A DNA stretch of 21,611 bases, taken from positions 1-21,611 of the forward strand of contig DHZF01000060.1 of assembly GCA_002414505.1 (NCBI GenBank), written 5' to 3'. Below the pieces are notes generated by a model that was not told the origin of the DNA, did not search any database, and worked only from the letters and a program-made list of their open reading frames with translations. Shown here one piece after another: positions 1-6,541 of the stretch (positions within the stretch are counted from its first letter, which is position 1; every line of letters begins with the position of its first letter). The stretch is from Hyphomonas sp. UBA5111. GTDB lineage: Bacteria > Pseudomonadota > Alphaproteobacteria > Caulobacterales > Hyphomonadaceae. The position numbers and the translations under genes were made by a program.

Positions 1-688
1 AGCTCATGTCGGTGACGTGCAGCAGGCCGTCGATGCCGCCAAGGTCAACGAACGCACCGTAATCGGTGATGTTCTTGACGATACCCTTGCGGACGTCGCC
101 TTCTGCCATGTCGGACACGATCTCGGCGCGCTGTTCGGCGCGGCTCTCTTCGAGGATCGCACGGCGCGAGACAACGATGTTGCCGCGGGCGCGGTCCAGC
201 TTGAGGATCTGGAAGGGCTGGATTTCGCCCATCAGCGGGCCAACGTCGCGAACCGGGCGGATGTCCACCTGGCTGCCTGGAAGGAAGGCGTTCACGCCGC
301 CAAGGTCGACCGTGAAGCCACCTTTGACGCGGCCGGAGATCGCACCTTTGACAGGCTCTTCGGCGTTGAAGCATTTTTCCAGCTTGATCCAGCGCTCTTC
401 GCGGCGGGCCTTGTCACGGGACAGGACAGCGTCGCCAAGGGCGTTTTCGATGCGATCAAGGTAGACATCGACGATGTCGCCGGCTTCCGGCTCCTTGTCT
501 TCCATCGAGAATTCTTTGACCGGGATACGGCCTTCGGTCTTCAGACCGATATCAACCAGCACGGCGTCGTTATCAATGCGGATGACGGTGGCCGGGATGA
601 CCTGGCCTTCCTGCATGGCACTGGCGGCCGTGGACGATTCAAACATTGCTGCGAAATCGTCGGTCGATGGGTTCATGTTATCTGACAT
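1..688 (-). CDS. rpsA: 30S ribosomal protein S1, N-terminal part (cut by window edge)
   Basis: Ribosomal protein S1 binds mRNA on the small ribosomal subunit and helps initiation on structured or weak-SD messages. The 229 visible residues begin MSDNMNPSTDDFAAMF and contain two complete S1 (OB-fold) repeats, roughly residues 26-93 and 109-172, and the start of a third (from about 194, with GAFVDLGGIDGLLHVTD). Full-length S1 normally has about 560 residues and six repeats, so more than half lies left of base 1. ATG at 688 is preferred over the in-frame ATG at 676 because GAAGGAA lies about 7 nt upstream of it. It is the last visible gene of the aroA-oxidoreductase-cmk-rpsA cluster, and the cmk-rpsA order is the usual one in proteobacteria. 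A 146-nt structured leader precedes it. Confidence 0.97.
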   Translation of the reverse strand, partial: MSDNMNPSTDDFAAMFESSTAASAMQEGQVIPATVIRIDNDAVLVDIGLKTEGRIPVKEFSMEDKEPEAGDIVDVYLDRIENALGDAVLSRDKARREERWIKLEKCFNAEEPVKGAISGRVKGGFTVDLGGVNAFLPGSQVDIRPVRDVGPLMGEIQPFQILKLDRARGNIVVSRRAILEESRAEQRAEIVSDMAEGDVRKGIVKNITDYGAFVDLGGIDGLLHVTDMS

Positions 689-703
689 TTGGGTTCCTTC
701 GGG

Positions 704-759
704 CGGGTCGAACGGCTCGAGGCAGGCGTGCACCATTGCAGCCTGCTCAGAACGACCCG
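704..759 (-). promoter_or_regulatory. Long stem-loop in the rpsA leader
   Basis: Between cmk and rpsA the mRNA can fold into a nested hairpin. A perfect 7-bp outer stem pairs CGGGTCG (704-710) with CGACCCG (753-759). A perfect 6-bp stem pairs GCAGGC (722-727) with GCCTGC (741-746). An inner TGCA/TGCA stem (729-732/737-740) has a 4-nt loop. It ends 15 nt before the rpsA start codon, close to the GAAGGAA ribosome binding site. E. coli rpsA is autoregulated by S1 through leader hairpins; a similar role here is inference. Confidence 0.5.
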
Positions 760-803
760 AGAGCGTGGTCTCTTGAATTTGAAGTGGTGCGGCCTGTTTG
801 GAT

Positions 804-817
804 TTGAGGCCCCTCAA
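804..817. repeat. Short inverted repeat between cmk and rpsA
   Basis: TTGAGG-CC-CCTCAA is a perfect 6-bp inverted repeat with a 2-bp centre, 17 bp past the cmk stop codon. No T-tract follows on the minus strand, so it is not a canonical terminator. It could be a small operator or part of the rpsA leader. Its function is unknown. Confidence 0.3.
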
Positions 818-834
818 CTAAGAGAGAAACCCCT

Positions 835-1473
835 TCAGGCGCGGTTTCCACGGGCAAGTGCCGCCTCGACAGCTGCAATCGCCTTTTCCACTGCGGCTTC
901 TATAGTCAGGTCGGACGTATCGATCAAGACAGCATCTGCCGCCATCGCGGCCGGCGCGTCCTTGCGCGACTGGTCCCGCTGGTCGCGCGAGCGCAACTGC
1001 GCGATCACCGTTTCGAGCGAGATGTCACTTCCCTGCCCGCAAAGTTCCTTCCAGCGACGCTGACCGCGAACCTCCACGCTGGCATCCACCCACAATTTCG
1101 CGTCCGCTTCCGGTGCGATCACCGTGCCGATGTCCCGGCCGTCCAGCAAAGCGCCGATTGACTGCGTGGCAAAGGCCCGTTGCAGTTCGAACAAGGCCTG
1201 GCGCACTTCCGGGATTGCAGCGACGACACTTGCCGCCCGTCCGGCCTCTGCCGTGCGCAGGTCGGCTTCGTTGAAATCAGCCAAATCCAGGCTGCGGGCG
1301 ACCTTGGCGACGCCCTCGGCATCATCCAGCGCCACGCCAGCCTGCAGCGCTGCCACGCCCGTCGCGCGATAGAGGCGGCCTGTATCCATGTGCGGCAGGC
1401 CGTAATGGGCCGATAGCCGTTTCGCGATCGTGCCCTTGCCCGACGCCGTGGTTCCATCAATCGCGATAATCAT
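835..1473 (-). CDS. cmk: Cytidylate kinase
   Basis: Phosphorylates CMP/dCMP to the diphosphate using ATP, in the cytoplasm (pyrimidine salvage and nucleotide recycling). The 212 residues show the P-loop GTTASGKGT at 7-15, the CMP-binding DTGRLYRA motif near residue 31, GRDIGTVIAPEA in the middle, and the lid/C-terminal signature RDQRDQSRKDAPAA followed by DAVLIDTSDL. Length is normal for the bacterial family (about 210-230). The start is the ATG at 1473. It lies 33 bp after the oxidoreductase stop and 146 bp before rpsA, all on the minus strand, so cotranscription is likely. Nothing is missing from the active site. Confidence 0.96.
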   Translation of the reverse strand: MIIAIDGTTASGKGTIAKRLSAHYGLPHMDTGRLYRATGVAALQAGVALDDAEGVAKVARSLDLADFNEADLRTAEAGRAASVVAAIPEVRQALFELQRAFATQSIGALLDGRDIGTVIAPEADAKLWVDASVEVRGQRRWKELCGQGSDISLETVIAQLRSRDQRDQSRKDAPAAMAADAVLIDTSDLTIEAAVEKAIAAVEAALARGNRA

Positions 1474-1506
1474 GGGTGCGGGGCGTGGCCGATGCCGCCC
1501 CCCAAG

Positions 1507-2613
1507 TCAAGCAGGGCTTGCGGACGCTGCGCTCTCCGGGACTTCCACGAAGCCTTTCCAGCCGCTCATATAGTCTATGAAGCGCTCGCCCAGCCCCTCC
1601 TGACGCAGATGTGCACGCGAAACGGGCAGCGAGACCGGTTCAAAATCCGGATTGGCGAGCACCTGCTGCGGAAAATCATGATGCAGGATGGCACCTCGCC
1701 CAACGACGACGAAATCGAGCCCCGCCTCCATCGCCTCGCGGCACTTCGCGCCCGTGGTCAGCTTGCCAGCTGCGCCAAGGCGGACTTCGCCGCGCTCAAG
1801 ATCCGTGAACCAGTCGATCAGGCGACGATCCTGATAGGCCTCATCCATGGGTGTCTTGAACACATCCCAGAGGGACAGGTCGAGATAGTCGATCTGAGCT
1901 TCGGCCATGACCCGCTGCGCCACGTCACGGACCTCCCCCAAATCCATGCCAAACCGTTCCGGCGACAGGCGCAGGCCGACCGAGAAGTCCGGACCACAGG
2001 CGGCGCGAATGCCGTCAATGATCTCGAAGGTCAGCCGGGCGCGGTTTTCCAGGCTCCCACCATACTGGTCGTCCCGCGTGTTGATTTCGGCGCTCAGGAA
2101 TTGGCAGAGCAGATACCCATGCGCGCCATGTACTTCGACGCCATGAAATCCGGCAGCCTCGCACCGCACCGCCGCCGCGATGAAATCGGCACGAACCTTC
2201 TCGATCTCAGCCAGCGTCATCGCCCGCGCGCCAAATTCCTCATTGTCGGACGGACAGACCGGCTTGCCCTCGATCAGCTCGTGCGGCGTGCGCATGCCGG
2301 CATGATGTAGCTGCACCACGGAATGGCTACCTTCGGCATTGAGGTTTGCAGCCAGCTCCCGGAGGCCCGGCAGGTGCGCGTCGTCATAGCAACCTAATTG
2401 GCCGGGAAACCCGATACCGTGCGGATCGATCTGGGCGGCCGCCGTCATGGTCAGGCCAAAGCCGCCTTCAGCCCGCATGGACAGCCAGCGGATTTCGTCC
2501 GCGCTCAGCGTGCCGTCCGCATGGCTCTGCTGGTTGGTGAGGGGCGCCAGCATGAAGCGGTTCTTGAGGGCCGGTCCGTGCGCGAGGGTCAAGGGGGATG
2601 TGAGGTCAGTCAT
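1507..2613 (-). CDS. NADH:flavin oxidoreductase, Old Yellow Enzyme family
   Basis: FMN-dependent ene-reductase-type enzyme, probably cytoplasmic, reducing activated C=C bonds with NAD(P)H; the natural substrate is unknown. The 368 residues form a single TIM barrel. Visible landmarks are RFMLAPLTN (19-27) at the first strand, QLHHAG (101-106), the His162/His165 pair with Tyr167 in VEVHGAHGYL, the family signature ending INTRDDQYGGSLENR, and the C-terminal FMN-phosphate region FVVVGRGAI. There is no C-terminal Fe-S/FAD half, so it is not a 2,4-dienoyl-CoA reductase type. It has its own strong AAGGAGG (2626-2632), 12 nt before the ATG at 2613. It sits between aroA and cmk, which are normally adjacent in alphaproteobacteria, so it looks like an insertion into a conserved operon. 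Confidence 0.93.
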   Translation of the reverse strand: MTDLTSPLTLAHGPALKNRFMLAPLTNQQSHADGTLSADEIRWLSMRAEGGFGLTMTAAAQIDPHGIGFPGQLGCYDDAHLPGLRELAANLNAEGSHSVVQLHHAGMRTPHELIEGKPVCPSDNEEFGARAMTLAEIEKVRADFIAAAVRCEAAGFHGVEVHGAHGYLLCQFLSAEINTRDDQYGGSLENRARLTFEIIDGIRAACGPDFSVGLRLSPERFGMDLGEVRDVAQRVMAEAQIDYLDLSLWDVFKTPMDEAYQDRRLIDWFTDLERGEVRLGAAGKLTTGAKCREAMEAGLDFVVVGRGAILHHDFPQQVLANPDFEPVSLPVSRAHLRQEGLGERFIDYMSGWKGFVEVPESAASASPA

Positions 2614-2664
2614 GCGTTTTAAATGCCTCCTTGATCCGCGCCGTCAATTTTGACCTTGCGGCAA

Positions 2665-3987
2665 TCACCCTTCGGAAATGTCAGCGCCCAGTTCGCGCAT
2701 ATGAGTCAGGAAGTCCGGATAGCTCGTCGCGATCATCGAAATATCGTCAACCTGGACCGGCTTCTGCGCGGCTGTCCCCATGATCAGGGCGCTCATGGCG
2801 ATCCGGTGATCATGGCGCGTCTCGACCAATCCGCCGCCCGGAGGCGGTCCGCCACAGCCCTGTACCGCGAAGCCATCCGGCCGCTCCTCGGCCTCGACAC
2901 CATTGGCACGCAGCATGGCGACAACCGCGCCGATACGGTCGGATTCCTTGACGCGCAGCTCTTCGGCGCCGGTCACAACGGTTTCGCCCTCAGCAAAGGC
3001 CGCCATCACACCCAGGATCGGGAATTCATCAATCATGGACGGCACCAGCCGCTCCGGCACGGCCTTGCCGGACAAGGGCGCAGAACCGGCATGGATGTTG
3101 ATCAGCCGCTCGCCGGCTGCGTCGCCAGCTTCCTCGGCGCCAAGGTGGGCGCCCATCAGGTTTGCGACATCATAAAAACCAGACCGGGTGAGATTGGACA
3201 TGACCCCTTCGATCATCACATCGCCCTGCGGCGAGAGAATGCCGGCGGCAACCAGGAAGGCGGCCGAAGACGGATCGCCCGGAATGGCCGCGTCGATCGC
3301 GGTCAGCTTCTGCCCGCCCGCCAGCGACACGCGTACGCCTTCACCCGACATGCGCTCCGTGCCGACCTCGACCCCGAAACCTCTCAACATGCGTTCGGTA
3401 TGGTCGCGTGTCTGACGCGCCTCTTCGACAATGGTCGTACCGACTGCATTAAGTCCTGCCAGCAGGACGGCCGATTTTACCTGCGCTGAGGCCACCGGCG
3501 GCACATAGGTGATCGCCTTCAGGCTTTCTGTTCCGACAATGGCGAAGGGCAGCTTGCCGTCCGGCCCGGCCGTATCCAGGCCGCGCATCAGACGCAGCGG
3601 CTTCAGGATGCGGTTCATTGGACGAGAGCGCAGGCTTTCATCGCCCGTCATCTCCACATTGATCGGATAGCCCGAGACCAGCCCCATCATCAGGCGCGAT
3701 CCCGTGCCTGAATTGCCGAAATCCAGCACCTTGTCAGGTTGGCTGAGGCCTTTTTCCCCGACGCCGGTCACTTCCCATGCACCCGGCCCGGTCTGTTTCA
3801 CGGTCGCGCCGAGCGCTTCCATAGCCCACCCCGTCCGCAGAACATCCTCGCCTTCCAGCAGGCCGGAAAACCGGCTTGTTCCTGCCGCCAGACCTCCAAA
3901 GATCAGGGCCCTGTGAGAACAGGATTTGTCCCCCGGCGCGCGCACAACGCCCTTGAGACTTTTTACGGGACTGCTGGTCCAGACCAT
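2665..3987 (-). CDS. aroA: 3-phosphoshikimate 1-carboxyvinyltransferase (EPSP synthase), class II
   Basis: Transfers the enolpyruvyl group of PEP to shikimate-3-phosphate, the sixth step of the shikimate pathway, in the cytoplasm. The 440 residues match the class II (Agrobacterium CP4-like) subgroup: GDKS (19-22), SAQVK, RDHTE and NLTR are all present. The PEP-site loop reads GNSGTGSRL (91-99). Here Gly94 occupies the position of CP4 Ala100 (Gly96 in E. coli), while Leu99 matches CP4 Leu105. The conserved RVKESDR and RHDHRIAMS motifs are intact. ATG 3987 is the only ATG/GTG/TTG near the expected N-terminus; no strong Shine-Dalgarno is visible. It is the first gene of the minus-strand cluster and is divergent from the FYDLN gene across a 118-bp gap. 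Confidence 0.97.
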   Translation of the reverse strand: MVWTSSPVKSLKGVVRAPGDKSCSHRALIFGGLAAGTSRFSGLLEGEDVLRTGWAMEALGATVKQTGPGAWEVTGVGEKGLSQPDKVLDFGNSGTGSRLMMGLVSGYPINVEMTGDESLRSRPMNRILKPLRLMRGLDTAGPDGKLPFAIVGTESLKAITYVPPVASAQVKSAVLLAGLNAVGTTIVEEARQTRDHTERMLRGFGVEVGTERMSGEGVRVSLAGGQKLTAIDAAIPGDPSSAAFLVAAGILSPQGDVMIEGVMSNLTRSGFYDVANLMGAHLGAEEAGDAAGERLINIHAGSAPLSGKAVPERLVPSMIDEFPILGVMAAFAEGETVVTGAEELRVKESDRIGAVVAMLRANGVEAEERPDGFAVQGCGGPPPGGGLVETRHDHRIAMSALIMGTAAQKPVQVDDISMIATSYPDFLTHMRELGADISEG

Positions 3988-4105
3988 TTCAGGTACATTC
4001 CATGGTTGATTGATAACGTGAAATGGGGCTTTGACAGTGTGCAGCGTTCATGGCAAGCGCCCGCCCATATCAAATTCAGAGAAGACCCAAAGGAGGCTGT
4101 TGCCC

Positions 4106-4621
4106 GTGTCGAAAGACAAACTTGGAACCAAACAGGTCTGCCCGTCCTGCGAGGCACGCTTCTACGACCTCAACAAACGTCCCTGTGTCTGCCCGAAATG
4201 CGGCGAGGAGTTTGACCCCGAAGACGAAGTCATCCGCACCACCATCACCAAGGTGAAAGCCAAGGCCGCCAAGGCCGCGGTCAAGACCGACGACGATGAT
4301 GAGGATGATGAGGACGAAGACGACACCTCCGCGCGCAGCACTGATGATGGCGATGACGACGAGGATGATGAAGTCGACGAAGAAGCCGCGAAGGAACTTG
4401 GCGGCGACGAAGAGGAAGTGATCCTCGAGGGCGCATCGGACGAGGACGAAGACGGCGATACGCCTGCCAAGGTGCCGGCCGGCTTTAACGAAGAGGGTGT
4501 CGACGATGATGATGACGACGTCCTGCTCGACGATGACGACGATACCGACTTTGAAATCGACGCCGATGGCGACGATGACGACGACGATCTGACTCTCGAT
4601 GACGAGGAAGATGAAAAATAG
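4106..4621 (+). CDS. FYDLN_acid (TIGR02300) family zinc-ribbon protein with acidic tail
   Basis: Alphaproteobacterial family of unknown function. Counted from the GTG at 4106, the 171 residues start MSKDKLGTKQVCPSCEARF. A four-cysteine zinc ribbon is visible (Cys12-x2-Cys15 and Cys29-x2-Cys32) around the name-giving FYDLN motif at 19-23. From about residue 60 the protein becomes an Asp/Glu-rich, presumably disordered polyanionic tail to the C-terminus. The start is chosen because AAAGGAGG (4089-4096) lies 9 nt upstream; TTG at 4100 is in frame but only 3 nt from the SD. The gene is divergent from aroA, as in many alphaproteobacteria, and is followed after 46 bp by tRNA-Ala. A nucleic-acid-mimic or metal-linked role would be a guess. 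Confidence 0.9.
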   Translation: MSKDKLGTKQVCPSCEARFYDLNKRPCVCPKCGEEFDPEDEVIRTTITKVKAKAAKAAVKTDDDDEDDEDEDDTSARSTDDGDDDEDDEVDEEAAKELGGDEEEVILEGASDEDEDGDTPAKVPAGFNEEGVDDDDDDVLLDDDDDTDFEIDADGDDDDDDLTLDDEEDEK

Positions 4622-4631
4622 ACTTGAATCA

Positions 4632-4663
4632 CGGAAGCGGCGGATGTAACTGCGTCGCTTCCG
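4632..4663 (+). other. 11-bp stem-loop between the FYDLN gene and tRNA-Ala
   Basis: CGGAAGCGGCG (4632-4642) pairs with CGTCGCTTCCG (4653-4663) over 11 bp with one G-U pair, leaving a 10-nt loop. It begins 10 nt after the FYDLN stop codon and ends 4 nt before tRNA position 1. No U-tract follows, so it is not a standard intrinsic terminator. It may protect the mRNA 3' end or serve as a processing site if mRNA and tRNA are cotranscribed; that is inference. Confidence 0.55.
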
Positions 4664-4667
4664 GTTC

Positions 4668-4747
<80 letters not shown>

Positions 4748-4753
4748 CTTCCC

Positions 4754-4768
4754 CGCCCGATCCGGGCG
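4754..4768. other. GC-rich inverted repeat downstream of tRNA-Ala
   Basis: CGCCCG-ATC-CGGGCG is a perfect 6-bp inverted repeat 11 bp past the tRNA CCA end. The T-rich tract lies before it rather than after it, so it is not a canonical plus-strand terminator. It might still stop or mark the 3' end of the pre-tRNA. Confidence 0.3.
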
Positions 4769-4866
4769 CCGCGAAGACCCATATTTCCTGAACCTTGCAT
4801 GAATATTCAGGCCCTGACGCCGCACACTATCGTGATGCCGTGCCTCCAAGATGCCCCAATCCGGTC

Positions 4867-4892
4867 CTTGAACGTGAACCTTTATCCCCCAT
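4867..4892 (+). promoter_or_regulatory. Heat-shock (sigma-32/RpoH) promoter for the DUF1150 gene
   Basis: CTTGAA at 4867-4872 and CCCCAT at 4887-4892, followed by TTTTATT, are separated by 14 bp. This is close to the E. coli sigma-32 consensus (CTTGAA, 13-17 bp, CCCCAT-T). The predicted transcript would start near 4900 and carry a 5' leader of about 68 nt to the DUF1150 ATG at 4968. Confidence 0.75.
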
Positions 4893-4967
4893 TTTTATTA
4901 GGAACAGTGGAACAGATCGTTCCGAAGTTCGGCATGTCTGTCTCTTGTGACGGAAAGGATTGGAACG

Positions 4968-5207
4968 ATGACAACAGACCTGAAAACGAACCCGTTTGAA
5001 AGCGATGCCTTCGTGTACATCCGCCATCTTGATGCCGGAGAGCTTTCGGGAATTCTTCCCGCGAATGCGATCGACCAGATCGACGAACCAGAAGACTTGT
5101 TCGTCGTGGCATCGGCCGACGGAGTCCACCTGGCTGTGGTTCAGGGGCGCGAAGCCGCCTTTGCCGCTGCCCGGTCGCACGACCTCAAACCGTTGAGCGT
5201 GCACTAG
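4968..5207 (+). CDS. DUF1150 family small protein
   Basis: A 79-residue cytoplasmic protein of unknown function. It begins MTTDLKTNPFESDAFVYIRH and ends with the family-typical AAARSHDLKPLSVH; the middle LFVVASADGVHLAVV fits the DUF1150 core. ATG 4968 is chosen over the in-frame GTG at 4947 because GGAAAGGA (4952-4959) lies 8 nt before it. As I recall, DUF1150 genes often lie next to a small heat-shock protein (Hsp20/IbpA) gene in other alphaproteobacteria. No Hsp20 gene is present here, but the gene has a near-perfect sigma-32 promoter, which points to a stress-related role. A large hairpin follows at 5236-5278. Confidence 0.85.
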   Translation: MTTDLKTNPFESDAFVYIRHLDAGELSGILPANAIDQIDEPEDLFVVASADGVHLAVVQGREAAFAAARSHDLKPLSVH

Positions 5208-5235
5208 GACGCATTCCAAACTAATTCTTGCCTTT

Positions 5236-5278
5236 CCCTCCCCTTGGGATGAAATTCCTTCATCAACCAAGGGGAGGG
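5236..5278 (+). promoter_or_regulatory. Long hairpin containing the Shine-Dalgarno of the beta-helix gene
   Basis: CCCTCCCCTTGG (5236-5247) pairs perfectly with CCAAGGGGAGGG (5267-5278). Inside it GATGAA (5248-5253) pairs with TTCATC (5259-5264), leaving a 5-nt loop and a 2-nt AA bulge: 18 bp in all. The 3' arm holds GGGGAGGG, the ribosome binding site for the ATG at 5286. Only TTT-G-ATT follows, a poor terminator tract. It may end the DUF1150 transcript, mask translation of the next gene, or both. Confidence 0.7.
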
Positions 5279-5285
5279 TTTGATT

Positions 5286-6530
5286 ATGAAGTGGACCATT
5301 CTGGGCTCCGCCTGTCTGAGCATGGCCTTTCTGGCCTCCTGTGGCCAACCGGCCTCGAAGGATGATGCGGTCGGACCTGACCTCCCGGGCCTTGTATCTG
5401 TCGAGGGCGACTTCGCAACCAACCTCCAGACCGCCCTGATCGAAGCCGAACCCGGCAGCACGGTCCGCCTCCCCGAAGGCCATTTCCAATTGGAGACGGG
5501 TCTGTCGCTGGATGTCAACGGCGTGACCCTGATGGGCGCTGGCGAGGACAAGACCATTCTCGATTTCGCCGGACAGACCGGCGCGGGCGAAGGCCTGCTG
5601 GTGACTTCCGATGGTGTCACGCTGACCGGCTTTGCCATTCGCGATACCAAAGGCGACGGGATCAAGTCCAAGGGGGCTGACCGGATCACCTATCGTGACC
5701 TGACCGTCGAATGGTCGGGCGACCCGGAAGAGACCAATGGCGCTTACGGCGTCTATCCGGTCGAATCGCAGGATGTGCTCGTCGAAAATGTCACTGTGCG
5801 CGGCGCCTCCGATGCCGGCATCTATGTCGGCCAATCCAACAATATCATCGTCCGCAACTCTCTCGCCGAATTCAACGTGGCCGGCATCGAGATCGAAAAT
5901 TCGATGCATGCAGACGTCTATGGCAATACAGCCCGCTACAATACCGGCGGCATCCTCGTCTTCGACCTGCCGGACCTGCCACAGACAGGTGGGCATTCGA
6001 CCCGCATCTTCGACAATGAGATCATGGACAACAATACACGCAATTTCGCCCCCGCCGGCAATATCGTGGCCGGTGTGCCGTCCGGGACCGGTGTCATCAT
6101 CATGGCGAACCGCAACGTGCATGTGTTCTCCAACACATTCTCCAACAACCGGTCCGCGCATGTCCTGCTGACTGCCTATCCCGAGCCATTCAGTGACGAA
6201 GCCTACAATCCGATCCCGCGCGATGTCGTGCTGACCGGCAATTCCTATTCGGGTGGCGGCGATGATGCGCAGGGCATGCTGCAACCCATCGCCACGGCTA
6301 TCGGCGGACAGCTTCCGGCCATCGTCGCCGATGGTGTCGCCACCTGGGAAACGGGCAGTGTTCCGACCACCAATATTTCCGTCCAGGAAGACGAGTCCGT
6401 CGGTTTCCTCGATCTCGGCATCGGCAAGTACCCTCTCGACCCGGCCAGCATCGCGCCGTCGAATCAGCGTCCAGCCGCCATGCCGGTCGAACAGCCAGCA
6501 GCGGTCGTTCTGCCACAGGATGAAAGCTAG
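5286..6530 (+). CDS. Right-handed parallel beta-helix lipoprotein (TIGR03805-like)
   Basis: Exported lipoprotein of unknown function. The N-terminus MKWTILGSACLSMAFLASC is a lipoprotein signal peptide with lipobox LASC and lipid-modified Cys19. From about residue 40 to 330 the protein is a series of short beta-strand turns rich in N, G, D and V (for example GVTLTGFAIRDTKGDGIKS and VLVENVTVRGASDAGIYVG), typical of a pectate-lyase/PbH1 beta-helix; about 80 C-terminal residues are Pro/Gln-rich. Length is 414 residues. ATG 5286 is preferred over TTG 5280 because GGGGAGGG ends 7 nt upstream. The next gene starts 11 bp after the stop, so the two form an operon. The pairing with a diheme protein matches the uncharacterised TIGR03805/TIGR03806 pair as I remember it. 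No catalytic residues can be assigned. Confidence 0.85.
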   Translation: MKWTILGSACLSMAFLASCGQPASKDDAVGPDLPGLVSVEGDFATNLQTALIEAEPGSTVRLPEGHFQLETGLSLDVNGVTLMGAGEDKTILDFAGQTGAGEGLLVTSDGVTLTGFAIRDTKGDGIKSKGADRITYRDLTVEWSGDPEETNGAYGVYPVESQDVLVENVTVRGASDAGIYVGQSNNIIVRNSLAEFNVAGIEIENSMHADVYGNTARYNTGGILVFDLPDLPQTGGHSTRIFDNEIMDNNTRNFAPAGNIVAGVPSGTGVIIMANRNVHVFSNTFSNNRSAHVLLTAYPEPFSDEAYNPIPRDVVLTGNSYSGGGDDAQGMLQPIATAIGGQLPAIVADGVATWETGSVPTTNISVQEDESVGFLDLGIGKYPLDPASIAPSNQRPAAMPVEQPAAVVLPQDES

Positions 6531-6541
6531 CCCCCGATCCG

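Noticed and set aside
4031..4105. TTGACA at 4031-4036 as a promoter for the FYDLN gene, and an upstream TTG start at 4031
   Set aside because: No acceptable -10 hexamer lies 16-18 bp downstream of TTGACA. The TTG start has no SD, while GTG 4106 has AAAGGAGG and matches the family N-terminus.
4289..4615. Repetitive GAT/GAC/GAA tracts that could suggest a repeat array or CRISPR
   Set aside because: They are in frame and encode the Asp/Glu-rich tail of the FYDLN protein. There are no regular spacers or conserved repeat units.
4787..4811. CCTGAA/TTCAGG inverted repeat as a terminator after the tRNA
   Set aside because: Only a 6-bp stem with a 13-nt loop, no T-tract, well within chance expectation.
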